From contig NZ_LGLV01000010.1 of NCBI RefSeq assembly GCF_001687365.1, positions 1-64,000 on the forward strand: 64,000 bases of DNA, written 5' to 3'. The notes beneath the pieces are model-generated. The model made no database searches and had not been told where the DNA came from. It saw nothing but the letters and a program-made list of their open reading frames with translations. This stretch comes from Pararhizobium polonicum. GTDB taxonomy: Bacteria; Pseudomonadota; Alphaproteobacteria; Rhizobiales; Rhizobiaceae. Positions 35,469-42,985 of the stretch are shown piece by piece; within the stretch, counting starts at the first letter, position 1; each line of letters starts with the position of its first letter. The position numbers and the translations under genes are program-made.

Positions 35469-36422
35469 TTATTCGATGATGCGGGTGGCGCGGCTGGTGA
35501 CGCTTTCCGGGAAGGTTACGCCCATCTTGGCGGCGGCAGACTTGTTGATGACGAGATCGGTGCCGGCCGCCACCTTGACCGCGATGTCGCCCGGATTTTC
35601 GCCCTTGAGGATGCGCACGACGATGTCGCCGGTCTGCTTGCCAACATCATGATAGTTGAAGCCGAGAGCGGCAACCGCGCCGCGCGAAACGGAATCCGTA
35701 TCGGCGGTGAACAGCGGCAGCTTGGCTTCTGCGGCAACGGCGACGGCGCCTTCGAGCGCGGAGATGATCGTGTTGTCGGTCGGAACGTAGATCACGTCGG
35801 CGCGGCCGACGAGGGCGCGGGCGGCGCCCTGGACTTCGGCCGACTTGGTCGCGGCGGATTCAACCACCGTCAGGCCGGCTTTCTCGGCTTCCGTCTTCAA
35901 AACGGCCAGCAGCGACACGGAGTTCGCCTCGCCGGAATTGTAGAGATAGCCGATCGATTTCACGTTCGGCAGGATTTCCTTGATCAGTGCCACATGCTCG
36001 GCAACCGGCGACAGGTCGGAAAGGCCGGTGACGTTGCCGCCGGGCTTGTCCATGTCCTTGATCAGCTGGGCGCCGAGCGGATCGGAAACGGCGGTGAAGA
36101 CCACCGGAATATCTCGCGTCGAGGACACGACGGCCTGGGCCGAAGGCGTCGAGATCGGAACGATGACGTTCGGGGCTTCGCCGGCGAACTGGCGGGCGAT
36201 CTGGGCTGCCGTTGCCGGGTTTCCTTGCGCGGATTCGTAGAGGAACTTGAGGTTCTCGCCTTCCTTGTAGCCGGCAGCGGCCAGGGCTTCCTTGACACCG
36301 TCGCGCACGGCATCCAGTGCCGGATGTTCGACGATGGCAGTGACCGCAACCGTGACATCGTCTGCCCGCGCGGGCAGAGTGAGGGCGACGGTTGCCGCCA
36401 GGGCAATGAGAAGTGAACGCAT
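35469..36422 (-). CDS. ABC transporter substrate-binding protein (PF04392, TrpX-like)
   Basis: This is a 317-residue periplasmic protein with a signal peptide (RSLLIALAATVALTLPARA) followed by the ABC_sub_bind fold. Typical segments are TAIVEHPALDAVRDGVKEAL, VFTAVSDPLGAQLIKDMDKP, GVTGLSD-like NVTGLSD, and IYVPTDNTIISALEGAV. Related proteins bind aromatic amino acids such as tryptophan or tyrosine; the ligand here is not known. A GGAGGACACCC ribosome site precedes the ATG. It is the first gene of the importer, with permease and ATPase downstream. Confidence 0.9.
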   Translation of the reverse strand: MRSLLIALAATVALTLPARADDVTVAVTAIVEHPALDAVRDGVKEALAAAGYKEGENLKFLYESAQGNPATAAQIARQFAGEAPNVIVPISTPSAQAVVSSTRDIPVVFTAVSDPLGAQLIKDMDKPGGNVTGLSDLSPVAEHVALIKEILPNVKSIGYLYNSGEANSVSLLAVLKTEAEKAGLTVVESAATKSAEVQGAARALVGRADVIYVPTDNTIISALEGAVAVAAEAKLPLFTADTDSVSRGAVAALGFNYHDVGKQTGDIVVRILKGENPGDIAVKVAAGTDLVINKSAAAKMGVTFPESVTSRATRIIE

Positions 36423-36516
36423 GGGTGTCCTCCAAAGACTGATTTTTAGGCAGTCTTAGGAAGGCTTGAGGCTGAAATCAATCGAATTGCAGACCGGTAT
36501 CCATCAAAATTGCTGA

Positions 36517-37749
36517 TCAATCCTCGCCGTGGTTGGCGATCATCATCGCCTCAAACGCCATCCGGTCGACCTTGCGCATGCGCTCGGAATCGGATTTCAG
36601 CTGGCCGCAGGCGGCGAGAATGTCACGACCGCGCGGCGTGCGGATCGGCGAGGCATAGCCGGCCGCATTGATGAAGTCGGCGAATTTCTCGATCTCTTCC
36701 CATTTCGAACACTGGTAGTTGGTGCCCGGCCAGGGGTTGAACGGGATCAGGTTGATCTTGGCCGGAATGCCCTTCAGCAGGCGCACCAGTTCCTTGGCGT
36801 CTTCCAGCGTGTCGTTGACGCCTTCGAGCATCACATATTCGAAGGTGATGCGGCGGGCATTCGACAGGCCGGGATAGTTGCGGCAGGCGTCGAGCAGGTC
36901 CTTCAGCGGATATTTCTTGTTGATCGGCACCAGCATGTCGCGCAGGTCGTCCTTCACCGCATGCAGCGAAATCGCCAGCATGACGCCGATTTCCTCGCCG
37001 GTGCGGAAGATTTCCGGAACGATGCCCGAGGTCGACAGGGTGACGCGGCGTTTGGACAGCGACAGGCCATCACCGTCGGTGGCGATCAGAAGTGCGGTCT
37101 TGACGTTCTCGAAATTGTAGAGCGGCTCGCCCATGCCCATCATCACCATGTTGGTGACCTTGCGGCCTTCGTTCGGCACGATGGCGCCGGCCGGCGTGTC
37201 GCGGTCCGGAAAGTCGCCCAGCCGGTCGCGGGCCAGAAGCAGCTGCGAGAGGATTTCCTCGGCCGTCAGGTTGCGCACCAGCTTCTGCGTGCCGGTATGA
37301 CAGAAGGAACAGGTGAGCGTGCAGCCGACCTGGCTCGATACGCAGAGCGTGCCGCGGCCTTCCTCGGGGATGTAGACGGTCTCGATCTCGACGGGACGGC
37401 CGGCACCGCGGGGCGGGAAGCGCAGCAGCCATTTGCGGGTTCCGTCGGTGGAGATCTGCTCCTCGACGATTTCCGGCCGGGCGATGGTGAAATGCGTCTT
37501 CAGCAGTTCACGCATGTCCTTTGACACATTGGTCATGTGGTCGAAATCGGAGACGCCGCGCACATAGAGCCAGTGCCAGAGCTGGCTGGAGCGCATCTTG
37601 ACCTGCTTGGCCGGAACGCCGATTTCGGCCAGCGCCTTGCCCATGTCCTCGCGCGAGAGACCGATCAGTGTCGGCTTTTCAGGCGTCATGGCCGGGCGGA
37701 CCGCTGCCTTGACGGGGCGGTCCAGATTGAGTGCTTCAGTCGCGGCCAT
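36517..37749 (-). CDS. rlmN: 23S rRNA (adenine-2503-C2) / tRNA methyltransferase RlmN
   Basis: RlmN is a radical-SAM enzyme that methylates C2 of A2503 in 23S rRNA and A37 in tRNAs. The protein is about 410 residues. The CxxxCxxC cluster motif (CTLTCSFC, residues 143-150) and [14 protein letters not shown], plus a C-terminal Cys (in [11 protein letters not shown]), complete the usual catalytic set. The start is uncertain: ATG codons at 37749 and 37758 are close together, and I list the shorter form, which has GGGAA about nine bases upstream. It is monocistronic. Confidence 0.95.
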   Translation of the reverse strand: MAATEALNLDRPVKAAVRPAMTPEKPTLIGLSREDMGKALAEIGVPAKQVKMRSSQLWHWLYVRGVSDFDHMTNVSKDMRELLKTHFTIARPEIVEEQISTDGTRKWLLRFPPRGAGRPVEIETVYIPEEGRGTLCVSSQVGCTLTCSFCHTGTQKLVRNLTAEEILSQLLLARDRLGDFPDRDTPAGAIVPNEGRKVTNMVMMGMGEPLYNFENVKTALLIATDGDGLSLSKRRVTLSTSGIVPEIFRTGEEIGVMLAISLHAVKDDLRDMLVPINKKYPLKDLLDACRNYPGLSNARRITFEYVMLEGVNDTLEDAKELVRLLKGIPAKINLIPFNPWPGTNYQCSKWEEIEKFADFINAAGYASPIRTPRGRDILAACGQLKSDSERMRKVDRMAFEAMMIANHGED

Positions 37750-37966
37750 GCTCGCCATTTCCCATTGTGCGATACGCAAAACCCGTTCAAGCGCTTTTGC
37801 CTGCGGCCGATGCGTAAAATGCTGAGATCAGAGTTCGTTTGCCGCGCATCGGGATCGTCAAACGATCCGCGCAGCCATCGTTGCGCGGCCTTTAGCACGG
37901 TTTTCACCCGGCGTCACCCTCCGGCGCGTCAGGGCAGATCTGCAAAAAGGCAAAGACCTGAACGTC

Positions 37967-37991
37967 AAAAGGCCGGACGTACCGGCCTTTT
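37967..37991 (-). terminator. Terminator downstream of the ialB-like gene
   Basis: AAAAGGCCGG-acgta-CCGGCCTTTT is symmetric, with A- and T-runs on both sides. It lies 27 bases after the stop of the minus-strand gene at 38018-38521 and upstream of rlmN. Confidence 0.85.
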
Positions 37992-38017
37992 GAAAAAACT
38001 CTACGGTTGGCCGCAGC

Positions 38018-38521
38018 TTACTTGCAGGTCTCGATCTGCTTGAGCGCTGCCGAAATGCCCGAGAGCGAGTAGGAATAGGCCGTCGGCGTGCCCTTGCGGG
38101 ACTTGGCGGCCACAGACATCGCCTTGCCGGTCTTCATCGCGGCAACGAGCGCCGGTTCTTCGGCGGCGTTCTCGACCCAGGCGGAATTGCCCTTGGTGAA
38201 CATCACGAAGTTCTTGGCGTCGATGGTGACGGTCACCTTGGAGTTTTCCTGCAGCGGATAACCCATCATCGCCTGCGGCTCGTAGGAGATGTTCTGGCCG
38301 GGGCGCTGCGACACCAGGAAGAAGATATCGCCGTGATCGACGTTTGCCGGGCTCTTTTCCTTCGGCACGGACAGCACATAGCAAACCTTGCCGGCACCGG
38401 CCTGATAGGAGTAGGCGCCCCAGGCATTGAACTGCTGGATGCGGGTCGGCGACTGGGCCGAAGCAACGCCGGCAAATGCCAGCACGAGTGCGAGTGCGAG
38501 GTTAAGCTTTCTTACAAACAT
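38018..38521 (-). CDS. Invasion-associated locus B (IalB)-family protein
   Basis: This 167-residue exported protein has a signal peptide (LNLALALVLAFAGVASA) and the IalB domain. Recognisable segments are FNAWGAYSYQAGAGKVCYVL, KVTVTIDAKNFVMFT and the C-terminal ISAALKQIETCK, with two conserved cysteines that could form a disulfide. IalB of Bartonella contributes to erythrocyte invasion; most rhizobial members have no known role and may act in the periplasm. A GGACAAG ribosome site precedes the ATG. A symmetric terminator follows. Confidence 0.88.
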   Translation of the reverse strand: MFVRKLNLALALVLAFAGVASAQSPTRIQQFNAWGAYSYQAGAGKVCYVLSVPKEKSPANVDHGDIFFLVSQRPGQNISYEPQAMMGYPLQENSKVTVTIDAKNFVMFTKGNSAWVENAAEEPALVAAMKTGKAMSVAAKSRKGTPTAYSYSLSGISAALKQIETCK

Positions 38522-38960
38522 CTTGTCCTGCCGGTTTCTTGAGCGCCCAAAGCCCGATCAGCATCAGCCGGGCAACGCATGGTCACGATTTGATTTATTT
38601 TGACTTAATTCAGGTTACCAAACCGTCAACATTCCCTGAACTTAATGCCACTCGCTTTAATATGGAACAGATTACGACGCAAACGGCGCTCAAGTTTCAG
38701 GCTTGCGGATAGGCGCCCGAATTCTTGGCAAGCTTGTCTGATCCATGCTGTGCGAAACCCCGAAGACGGTTCCGGCGGCAAAACGCCGATGTCCGCCTGC
38801 CTCGCACGCTTCACTTGCGGTTCAATCGCCCGATCAGCCGACGCGTACTCGACATGCGTTTATGTCACAAAGAATCAGGCAAGAGTTTGACCTTTGACAA
38901 AAGCGCTGTACCTGTTGTGAAATACTGCGAAAACAGGGCTGGGAGGCCATCAAAAGCGGA
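38522..38960. other. 439-bp gene-free region before the ECF sigma gene
   Basis: No credible coding region is present; a short open frame at 38645-38890 lacks a ribosome site and normal codon usage. The first part after the ialB-like gene is AT-rich. TTGACA at 38894-38899, followed after 18 bases by TGAAAT, is the best promoter-like pair and would place transcription just upstream of the sigma gene. No obvious ECF-type GAAC-based autoregulatory promoter stood out. Confidence 0.35.
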
Positions 38961-39533
38961 ATGAATGTTGATGCACGACAGCATTTCGCCGCGCTTGTCC
39001 TGGCCGTCGCACGGAATCGTGATCAGGGCGCCTTCTCGGAACTCTTCGATTTTTTCGCCCCGCGGTTGAAATCCTTCCTGATGCGGCAGAGTGCCGGCGT
39101 GATGGAGGCCGAAGAGGTGGTGCAGGAGGTGATGGTCATCCTCTGGCAGAAGGCCCATCTCTACGATCCTGAAAAATCCTCGCTTTCGACCTGGCTGTTC
39201 CGGATTGCCCGCAATCGCCGCATCGATGCGGCCCGCAGGCAGCGCACCGGCACGCTCGATGCGCACGAGCCGCTGCTTTTGCCGGCAGCCCCGCCGGCGC
39301 TGGATGATCTGGTGGAAAACGGCGATCGCGAGCAGATCGTGCGGACTGCGCTGGCAAAGCTGCCGGTGGAGCAGGTCACCCTGATCCGGATGGCGTTTTT
39401 CTTCGGGCAATCCCATTCGGAGATTTCCGCCGCCACCGGCCTGCCGCTCGGAACGGTCAAGTCCCGTATCCGGCTTGCCTTCGGCAAATTGCGGGCGCTG
39501 CTCGAGGAAGGCGGCGTGGATGGCTCCGGCTAA
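38961..39533 (+). CDS. ECF-type RNA polymerase sigma factor
   Basis: This is a 190-residue sigma-70 family member with only regions 2 and 4. Region 2 (about residues 22-90) includes AEEVVQEVMVILWQKA and STWLFRIARNRRIDAARRQR. Region 4 (about 125-180) includes LAKLPVEQVTLIRMAFFFGQ and SEISAATGLPLGTVKSRIRL. It resembles the RpoE/SigK sigma factors normally paired with a ChrR-type zinc anti-sigma gene. Here the next gene, overlapping its stop by four bases, is on the other strand and is not an anti-sigma factor, so its partner is elsewhere or absent. Confidence 0.92.
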   Translation: MNVDARQHFAALVLAVARNRDQGAFSELFDFFAPRLKSFLMRQSAGVMEAEEVVQEVMVILWQKAHLYDPEKSSLSTWLFRIARNRRIDAARRQRTGTLDAHEPLLLPAAPPALDDLVENGDREQIVRTALAKLPVEQVTLIRMAFFFGQSHSEISAATGLPLGTVKSRIRLAFGKLRALLEEGGVDGSG

Positions 39534-39937
39534 TGTGCCTTGTCTGGAATTTCGCCGCGCAGCGTCTCGTCGGCCTTGATGTAGTGCTGTTCCTTGATCT
39601 GGCCGCTGATGGCGGCAAAGGCGGCGGTCAAAACGGCGATATCATCGGAAAAGCCGACCACGGCCAGGAAATCCGGAATGAAATCGAACGGCATGACGAA
39701 ATAGGCGAGCGCGCCGAGCAGGATGCCGCGCGTGCGCAGCGGCGTCGCCGGGTCCATCGCGCAATAATAGGCGGCAACGACATCGCGGCTGAACGGCACC
39801 TGCCGCATGGCCCGCTTCAGGGTCGGCCAGAAGTGGCGCCGCACCTTGCGGGCCTTGGCCTCCTGCTCGCTTTCCTCGCCAGGCAGCAAAATTTCGCCGA
39901 TCTTGACGTCATCCATCGTGTTCGCCTTGTCTGTCAT
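39530..39937 (-). CDS. YkvA/DUF1232-family membrane protein
   Basis: This is a 135-residue protein with the DUF1232 core (TRGILLGALAYFVMPFDFIP, then DFLAVVGFSDDIAVLTAAF), two likely membrane segments. The N-terminal part is hydrophilic and ends in basic residues before AMRQVPFSRDVVAAYYC. The function of the family is unknown. Its stop codon overlaps that of the convergent sigma factor gene by four bases (39530-39533). Confidence 0.87.
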   Translation of the reverse strand: MTDKANTMDDVKIGEILLPGEESEQEAKARKVRRHFWPTLKRAMRQVPFSRDVVAAYYCAMDPATPLRTRGILLGALAYFVMPFDFIPDFLAVVGFSDDIAVLTAAFAAISGQIKEQHYIKADETLRGEIPDKAH

Positions 39938-39978
39938 GGAAAATCATATGGTGAGCGCTACGGCGATTTCAAATGGTC

Positions 39979-40308
39979 TCATTTCAGATGGTCCGGCATC
40001 CGTCCGGCGGCGGCCCGGTCCATCCTGGCGGCGAGCTTGAAGTCCAGCTCGGTGAGACCGCCGGAATCATGCGTCGTCAGCGTCACGTCCACCTTGTTAT
40101 AGACATTGAACCATTCGGGATGATGGCCGAACTTCTCCGCTGCCAGCGCGCTTTCGCTCATGAAGCCGAAGGCTTCGACGAAGCTCTTGAACCGGAATGC
40201 CTTCCAGATCGACACGCCATCCTCCGACAGCACCCAGCCTTCCATCTTATGCAGGTTTTCGGCAATGGCTTCCGCGGTGAGTTTTTCCTGCTTCATGGCG
40301 ATGTTCAC
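39979..40308 (-). CDS. phhB: Pterin-4a-carbinolamine dehydratase
   Basis: This 109-residue (or 105, if started at the ATG at 40296) enzyme of the PCD/DCoH family dehydrates 4a-hydroxytetrahydrobiopterin and so recycles the cofactor of phenylalanine hydroxylase. The motif [20 protein letters not shown] contains the catalytic His pair and the (H/Y)HPxW signature, and [13 protein letters not shown] the third His. The GTG at 40308 has AAGGA seven bases upstream, which I judged slightly better than the ATG four codons later. The hydroxylase gene is not adjacent. Confidence 0.9.
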   Translation of the reverse strand: MNIAMKQEKLTAEAIAENLHKMEGWVLSEDGVSIWKAFRFKSFVEAFGFMSESALAAEKFGHHPEWFNVYNKVDVTLTTHDSGGLTELDFKLAARMDRAAAGRMPDHLK

Positions 40309-40414
40309 TCCAGCTTCCTTGACGGCGGCGAGACAGTTTCTGGTTTCACAACGCGGCAGCCGGGGATAGGTTCAACCTTTTCTCCGTTGCGTTGGAAAAG
40401 TCCCGTTGAATAGC

Positions 40415-40876
40415 ATGAAACCTGTCAGAATTCTCTTTGTCTGTCTCGGCAATATCTGCCGTTCGCCCCTGGCCGATGGTATCCTGCGGCATCTTGCCGG
40501 GGCCCGTCCGGTCGATGTCGATTCCGCCGGTACAGGCGGCTGGCACATCGGCGATCAGCCCGACCGCCGCTCCATTGCCGTAGCGCGCGGCCACGGGATC
40601 GATATTGCCGGCCAGCGCGGACGCAAGGTCCACGCCCGGGACTTCGAGGCATTCGATCTGATTTTCGCGATGGACCGCAGCAATCTCGCCAATCTGCGCG
40701 CCCTGGCGCCGGCGGCTGCGCAGCATAAGCTGCATCTCTTTTCGAGCTATACGCTGGGCGTCGAGCGCGATGTACCCGATCCCTATTATGAGGGACCAGA
40801 GGGGTTCGAGGCCGTTTACAGCATGCTCTTGGAGGGCTGCTCGTCGCTCATCGGCAGGCTCGACGAGCGCTCATAG
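40415..40876 (+). CDS. Low-molecular-weight protein-tyrosine phosphatase
   Basis: This 153-residue phosphatase has the P-loop VCLGNICRSPLAD near the N terminus, where Cys10 is the nucleophile and Arg16 binds phosphate. The general-acid Asp lies in the loop VPDPYYEGPEGFEAVY near residue 120. Such enzymes act on phosphotyrosine proteins or remove arginine phosphates. The start is the ATG at 40415; a TTG at 40406 has a better-placed GGAAAAG. Its 3' end overlaps the convergent thpR gene by 61 bases. Confidence 0.92.
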   Translation: MKPVRILFVCLGNICRSPLADGILRHLAGARPVDVDSAGTGGWHIGDQPDRRSIAVARGHGIDIAGQRGRKVHARDFEAFDLIFAMDRSNLANLRALAPAAAQHKLHLFSSYTLGVERDVPDPYYEGPEGFEAVYSMLLEGCSSLIGRLDERS

Positions 40877-41403
40877 AGTGGGAAGACCTCTTCGGTGATG
40901 TAGGGACCGCCGCCGATCGAATCGCGCGAGGACAAAAGCACGAAGCGCGAGACGGTGAAGGGGTTGGTGTAGAACCCGCCGCGTCCCGAGAGATAGCCGA
41001 CGACGTCCTCGACCCGCGAGGACCGCAGCCGGCCGAGCGTCACATGCGGGGTGAATTTGCGCGGATCGGCCGGCAGGCCGAGCCGCTGGCAGATCCGTTC
41101 GATTTCGGCCTGCAGGGCATAAAGCTCCGGCGGATTGCTGACGCCAGCCCAGACGGAGTGCGGTTTCTTCGAGCCGAAGGCGCCGGTACCGGTCAGTTGC
41201 AGCTGGAATTCCGGGCGTTCGATGCGATCGAGCCGGTCGACGATCTCGTCGGCGGTGCGATTGTCGACGTCACCGATGAAGCGAAGAGTGATGTGGTAAT
41301 TCTCCACATCGATCCAACGGGCACCGGGAAGTCCACCACGCAACAATGAAAGGCTCATCGCGGCATTACGCGGAATCTCGAGGGCGGTGAAAAGTCTCGG
41401 CAT
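40816..41403 (-). CDS. thpR: RNA 2',3'-cyclic phosphodiesterase
   Basis: This 195-residue member of the 2H phosphoesterase superfamily has two HxT motifs: HITLRF (His37) and HVTLGRL (near residue 128). It corresponds to ThpR/LigT, which opens 2',3'-cyclic phosphates at RNA ends. The protein starts PRLFTALEIPRNAAMSLSLL, as usual. The last 61 bases overlap the end of the phosphatase gene on the opposite strand, an unusually long convergent overlap. No RNA-ligase partner gene is nearby. Confidence 0.9.
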   Translation of the reverse strand: MPRLFTALEIPRNAAMSLSLLRGGLPGARWIDVENYHITLRFIGDVDNRTADEIVDRLDRIERPEFQLQLTGTGAFGSKKPHSVWAGVSNPPELYALQAEIERICQRLGLPADPRKFTPHVTLGRLRSSRVEDVVGYLSGRGGFYTNPFTVSRFVLLSSRDSIGGGPYITEEVFPLYERSSSLPMSDEQPSKSML

Positions 41404-41545
41404 GACGAGCTCCCCGAATCTCTTGCAGATAATGTCAGCGAATCATGACTGACATCCGTAAGCAACTATAATTTCGCACCTGCAATATTTGTCCAATGGC
41501 ATTAACAGGGGCTGAACGATCCCCATTTTCCCGATCCGCCTGTTT

Positions 41546-42187
41546 TCAGCCTCCGGCCGGGAGGGAATGGATGAAGCGTTCGGCCACCGGCAGGAAGCGC
41601 TCGACCATGACGCCGATGCCGTCGCCGTTCGGATGCATGCCGTCCTCGATCTTCAGTTTGGCGTCTTCGATCACGCCGTCGAGGAAGAACGGGTAGAACT
41701 CGGTGCCGAAGGTTTTGGCCAGCTCCGGATAGATCGGATTGAACCGTGCGGCATAATCGCCGCCCATGTTCGGCGGCGCTATCATGCCGACCAGCAGGAC
41801 GGCGATGCCGCGCGATTTCAGCTTCTCGATCATCGCGACAAGGTTCTTGCGGCTTTCTTCCGGCGCGATGCCGCGCAGCGCATCGTTGGCGCCCAGTTCG
41901 AGGATGACGCCCTTGGTTCCATCCGGCACCGACCAGTCGATCCGCGCCAGCCCGCCCGAGGTGGTGTCTCCGGAAACGCCCGCATTGCTGATCGTCACGT
42001 CGAAACCCTTGTCGCGCAGGGCCTTTTCCAGACGGGCGGGAAAGGCATCCTCCGGCGGCAACTGGTAGCCGGCCATCAGGCTGTCGCCGAAGCCGACGAG
42101 GTTCAGCGTCGCCGCCAGCCCCGGTAACGGCATGATCACAATTGCCGTGATCGCCAACAAAAACGCACGAAAAGCTTTTATTTGCAT
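41546..42187 (-). CDS. Exported SGNH/GDSL hydrolase, TesA-like arylesterase
   Basis: This is a 213-residue lipase/esterase with a signal peptide (FRAFLLAITAIVIMPLPGLA) and the four SGNH blocks: FGDSLMAG (catalytic Ser), NAGVSGDTT (Gly), GANDALRG (Asn) and DGMHPNGDG (Asp-His). It corresponds to TesA, a periplasmic thioesterase/lysophospholipase. It is divergent from an ABC transporter resembling YbbA-YbbP, an arrangement conserved in many proteobacteria (tesA-ybbA-ybbP), separated by about 70 bp that must hold both promoters. Confidence 0.92.
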   Translation of the reverse strand: MQIKAFRAFLLAITAIVIMPLPGLAATLNLVGFGDSLMAGYQLPPEDAFPARLEKALRDKGFDVTISNAGVSGDTTSGGLARIDWSVPDGTKGVILELGANDALRGIAPEESRKNLVAMIEKLKSRGIAVLLVGMIAPPNMGGDYAARFNPIYPELAKTFGTEFYPFFLDGVIEDAKLKIEDGMHPNGDGIGVMVERFLPVAERFIHSLPAGG

Positions 42188-42259
42188 GCCTGCACCCTTA
42201 AATCGGTGAACGTCAGCCGCTCCGGCCACCTTCATATTGTACATATAGGGCAATTTCCT

Positions 42260-42985
42260 TTGGCAAAAACCATGATCGACCTGAAAAATGCGGATCTGAC
42301 CCTCGGCCAGGCCGCTGCGTCCGTTCATGTGCTCAAGGGTATGGATCTGACGATCGATGCCGGAGAATCAGTTGGGATCGTCGGTCCGTCCGGCTCCGGC
42401 AAGTCGACGCTGCTGATGGTTCTGGCCGGTCTGGAGCGCCTCGACAGCGGTGAAATCACCATCGACGGCACGCCGCTGCATGACCTGAGCGAAGACCGCG
42501 TGGCGGAATTCCGTGGCCGCAACATCGGCATCGTCTTCCAGTCTTTCCATCTGATCCCCAATATGACGGCGCTGGAAAACGTCGCCGTGCCGCTCGAGCT
42601 TGCCAATGTCCGCAACGCTTTCGAGATCGCCCGGCAGGAGCTTGTCTCCGTCGGCCTCGGCGAGCGCCTGTCGCATTATCCCGGCCAGCTGTCCGGCGGC
42701 GAGCAGCAGCGCGTGGCGATTGCCCGTGCGCTGGCGCCATCCCCCAAGCTTTTGATCGCCGACGAGCCGACCGGCAATCTCGATGCCGAAACCGGCCGCC
42801 AGGTCGCCGACCTGATCTTTTCCAAACAGGCCGAGCGTGACATGACGCTGGTGCTGGTGACCCATGACGCGTCGCTTGCCGCCCGCTGCTCGCGCCAGGT
42901 GCGGGTCCGCTCCGGCGAGATCGTCTCCGGCGCCGGCCATGATGCGCCGGTTACCGCTCCCCTGTCGAAGGCTGCCTCCGCATGA
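42260..42985 (+). CDS. ABC transporter ATP-binding protein, YbbA/LolD-like
   Basis: This ATPase is about 241 residues. Walker A is GPSGSGKST near residue 45, the signature [15 protein letters not shown], and Walker [13 protein letters not shown], the standard form of the MacB/LolD class. I placed the start at a TTG (42260) with AGGG upstream; the ATG at 42272 is the alternative, four codons later. The permease gene overlaps by four bases. E. coli YbbA-YbbP is linked to the adjacent TesA; a role in lipid or peptide extrusion is suspected but not established. Confidence 0.88.
   Translation: MAKTMIDLKNADLTLGQAAASVHVLKGMDLTIDAGESVGIVGPSGSGKSTLLMVLAGLERLDSGEITIDGTPLHDLSEDRVAEFRGRNIGIVFQSFHLIPNMTALENVAVPLELANVRNAFEIARQELVSVGLGERLSHYPGQLSGGEQQRVAIARALAPSPKLLIADEPTGNLDAETGRQVADLIFSKQAERDMTLVLVTHDASLAARCSRQVRVRSGEIVSGAGHDAPVTAPLSKAASA

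Noticed and set aside
38645-38890. An 81-codon open frame in the gap before the ECF sigma gene
   Set aside because: It has no ribosome site, random-looking composition and no similarity to a known small protein family that I recognise.
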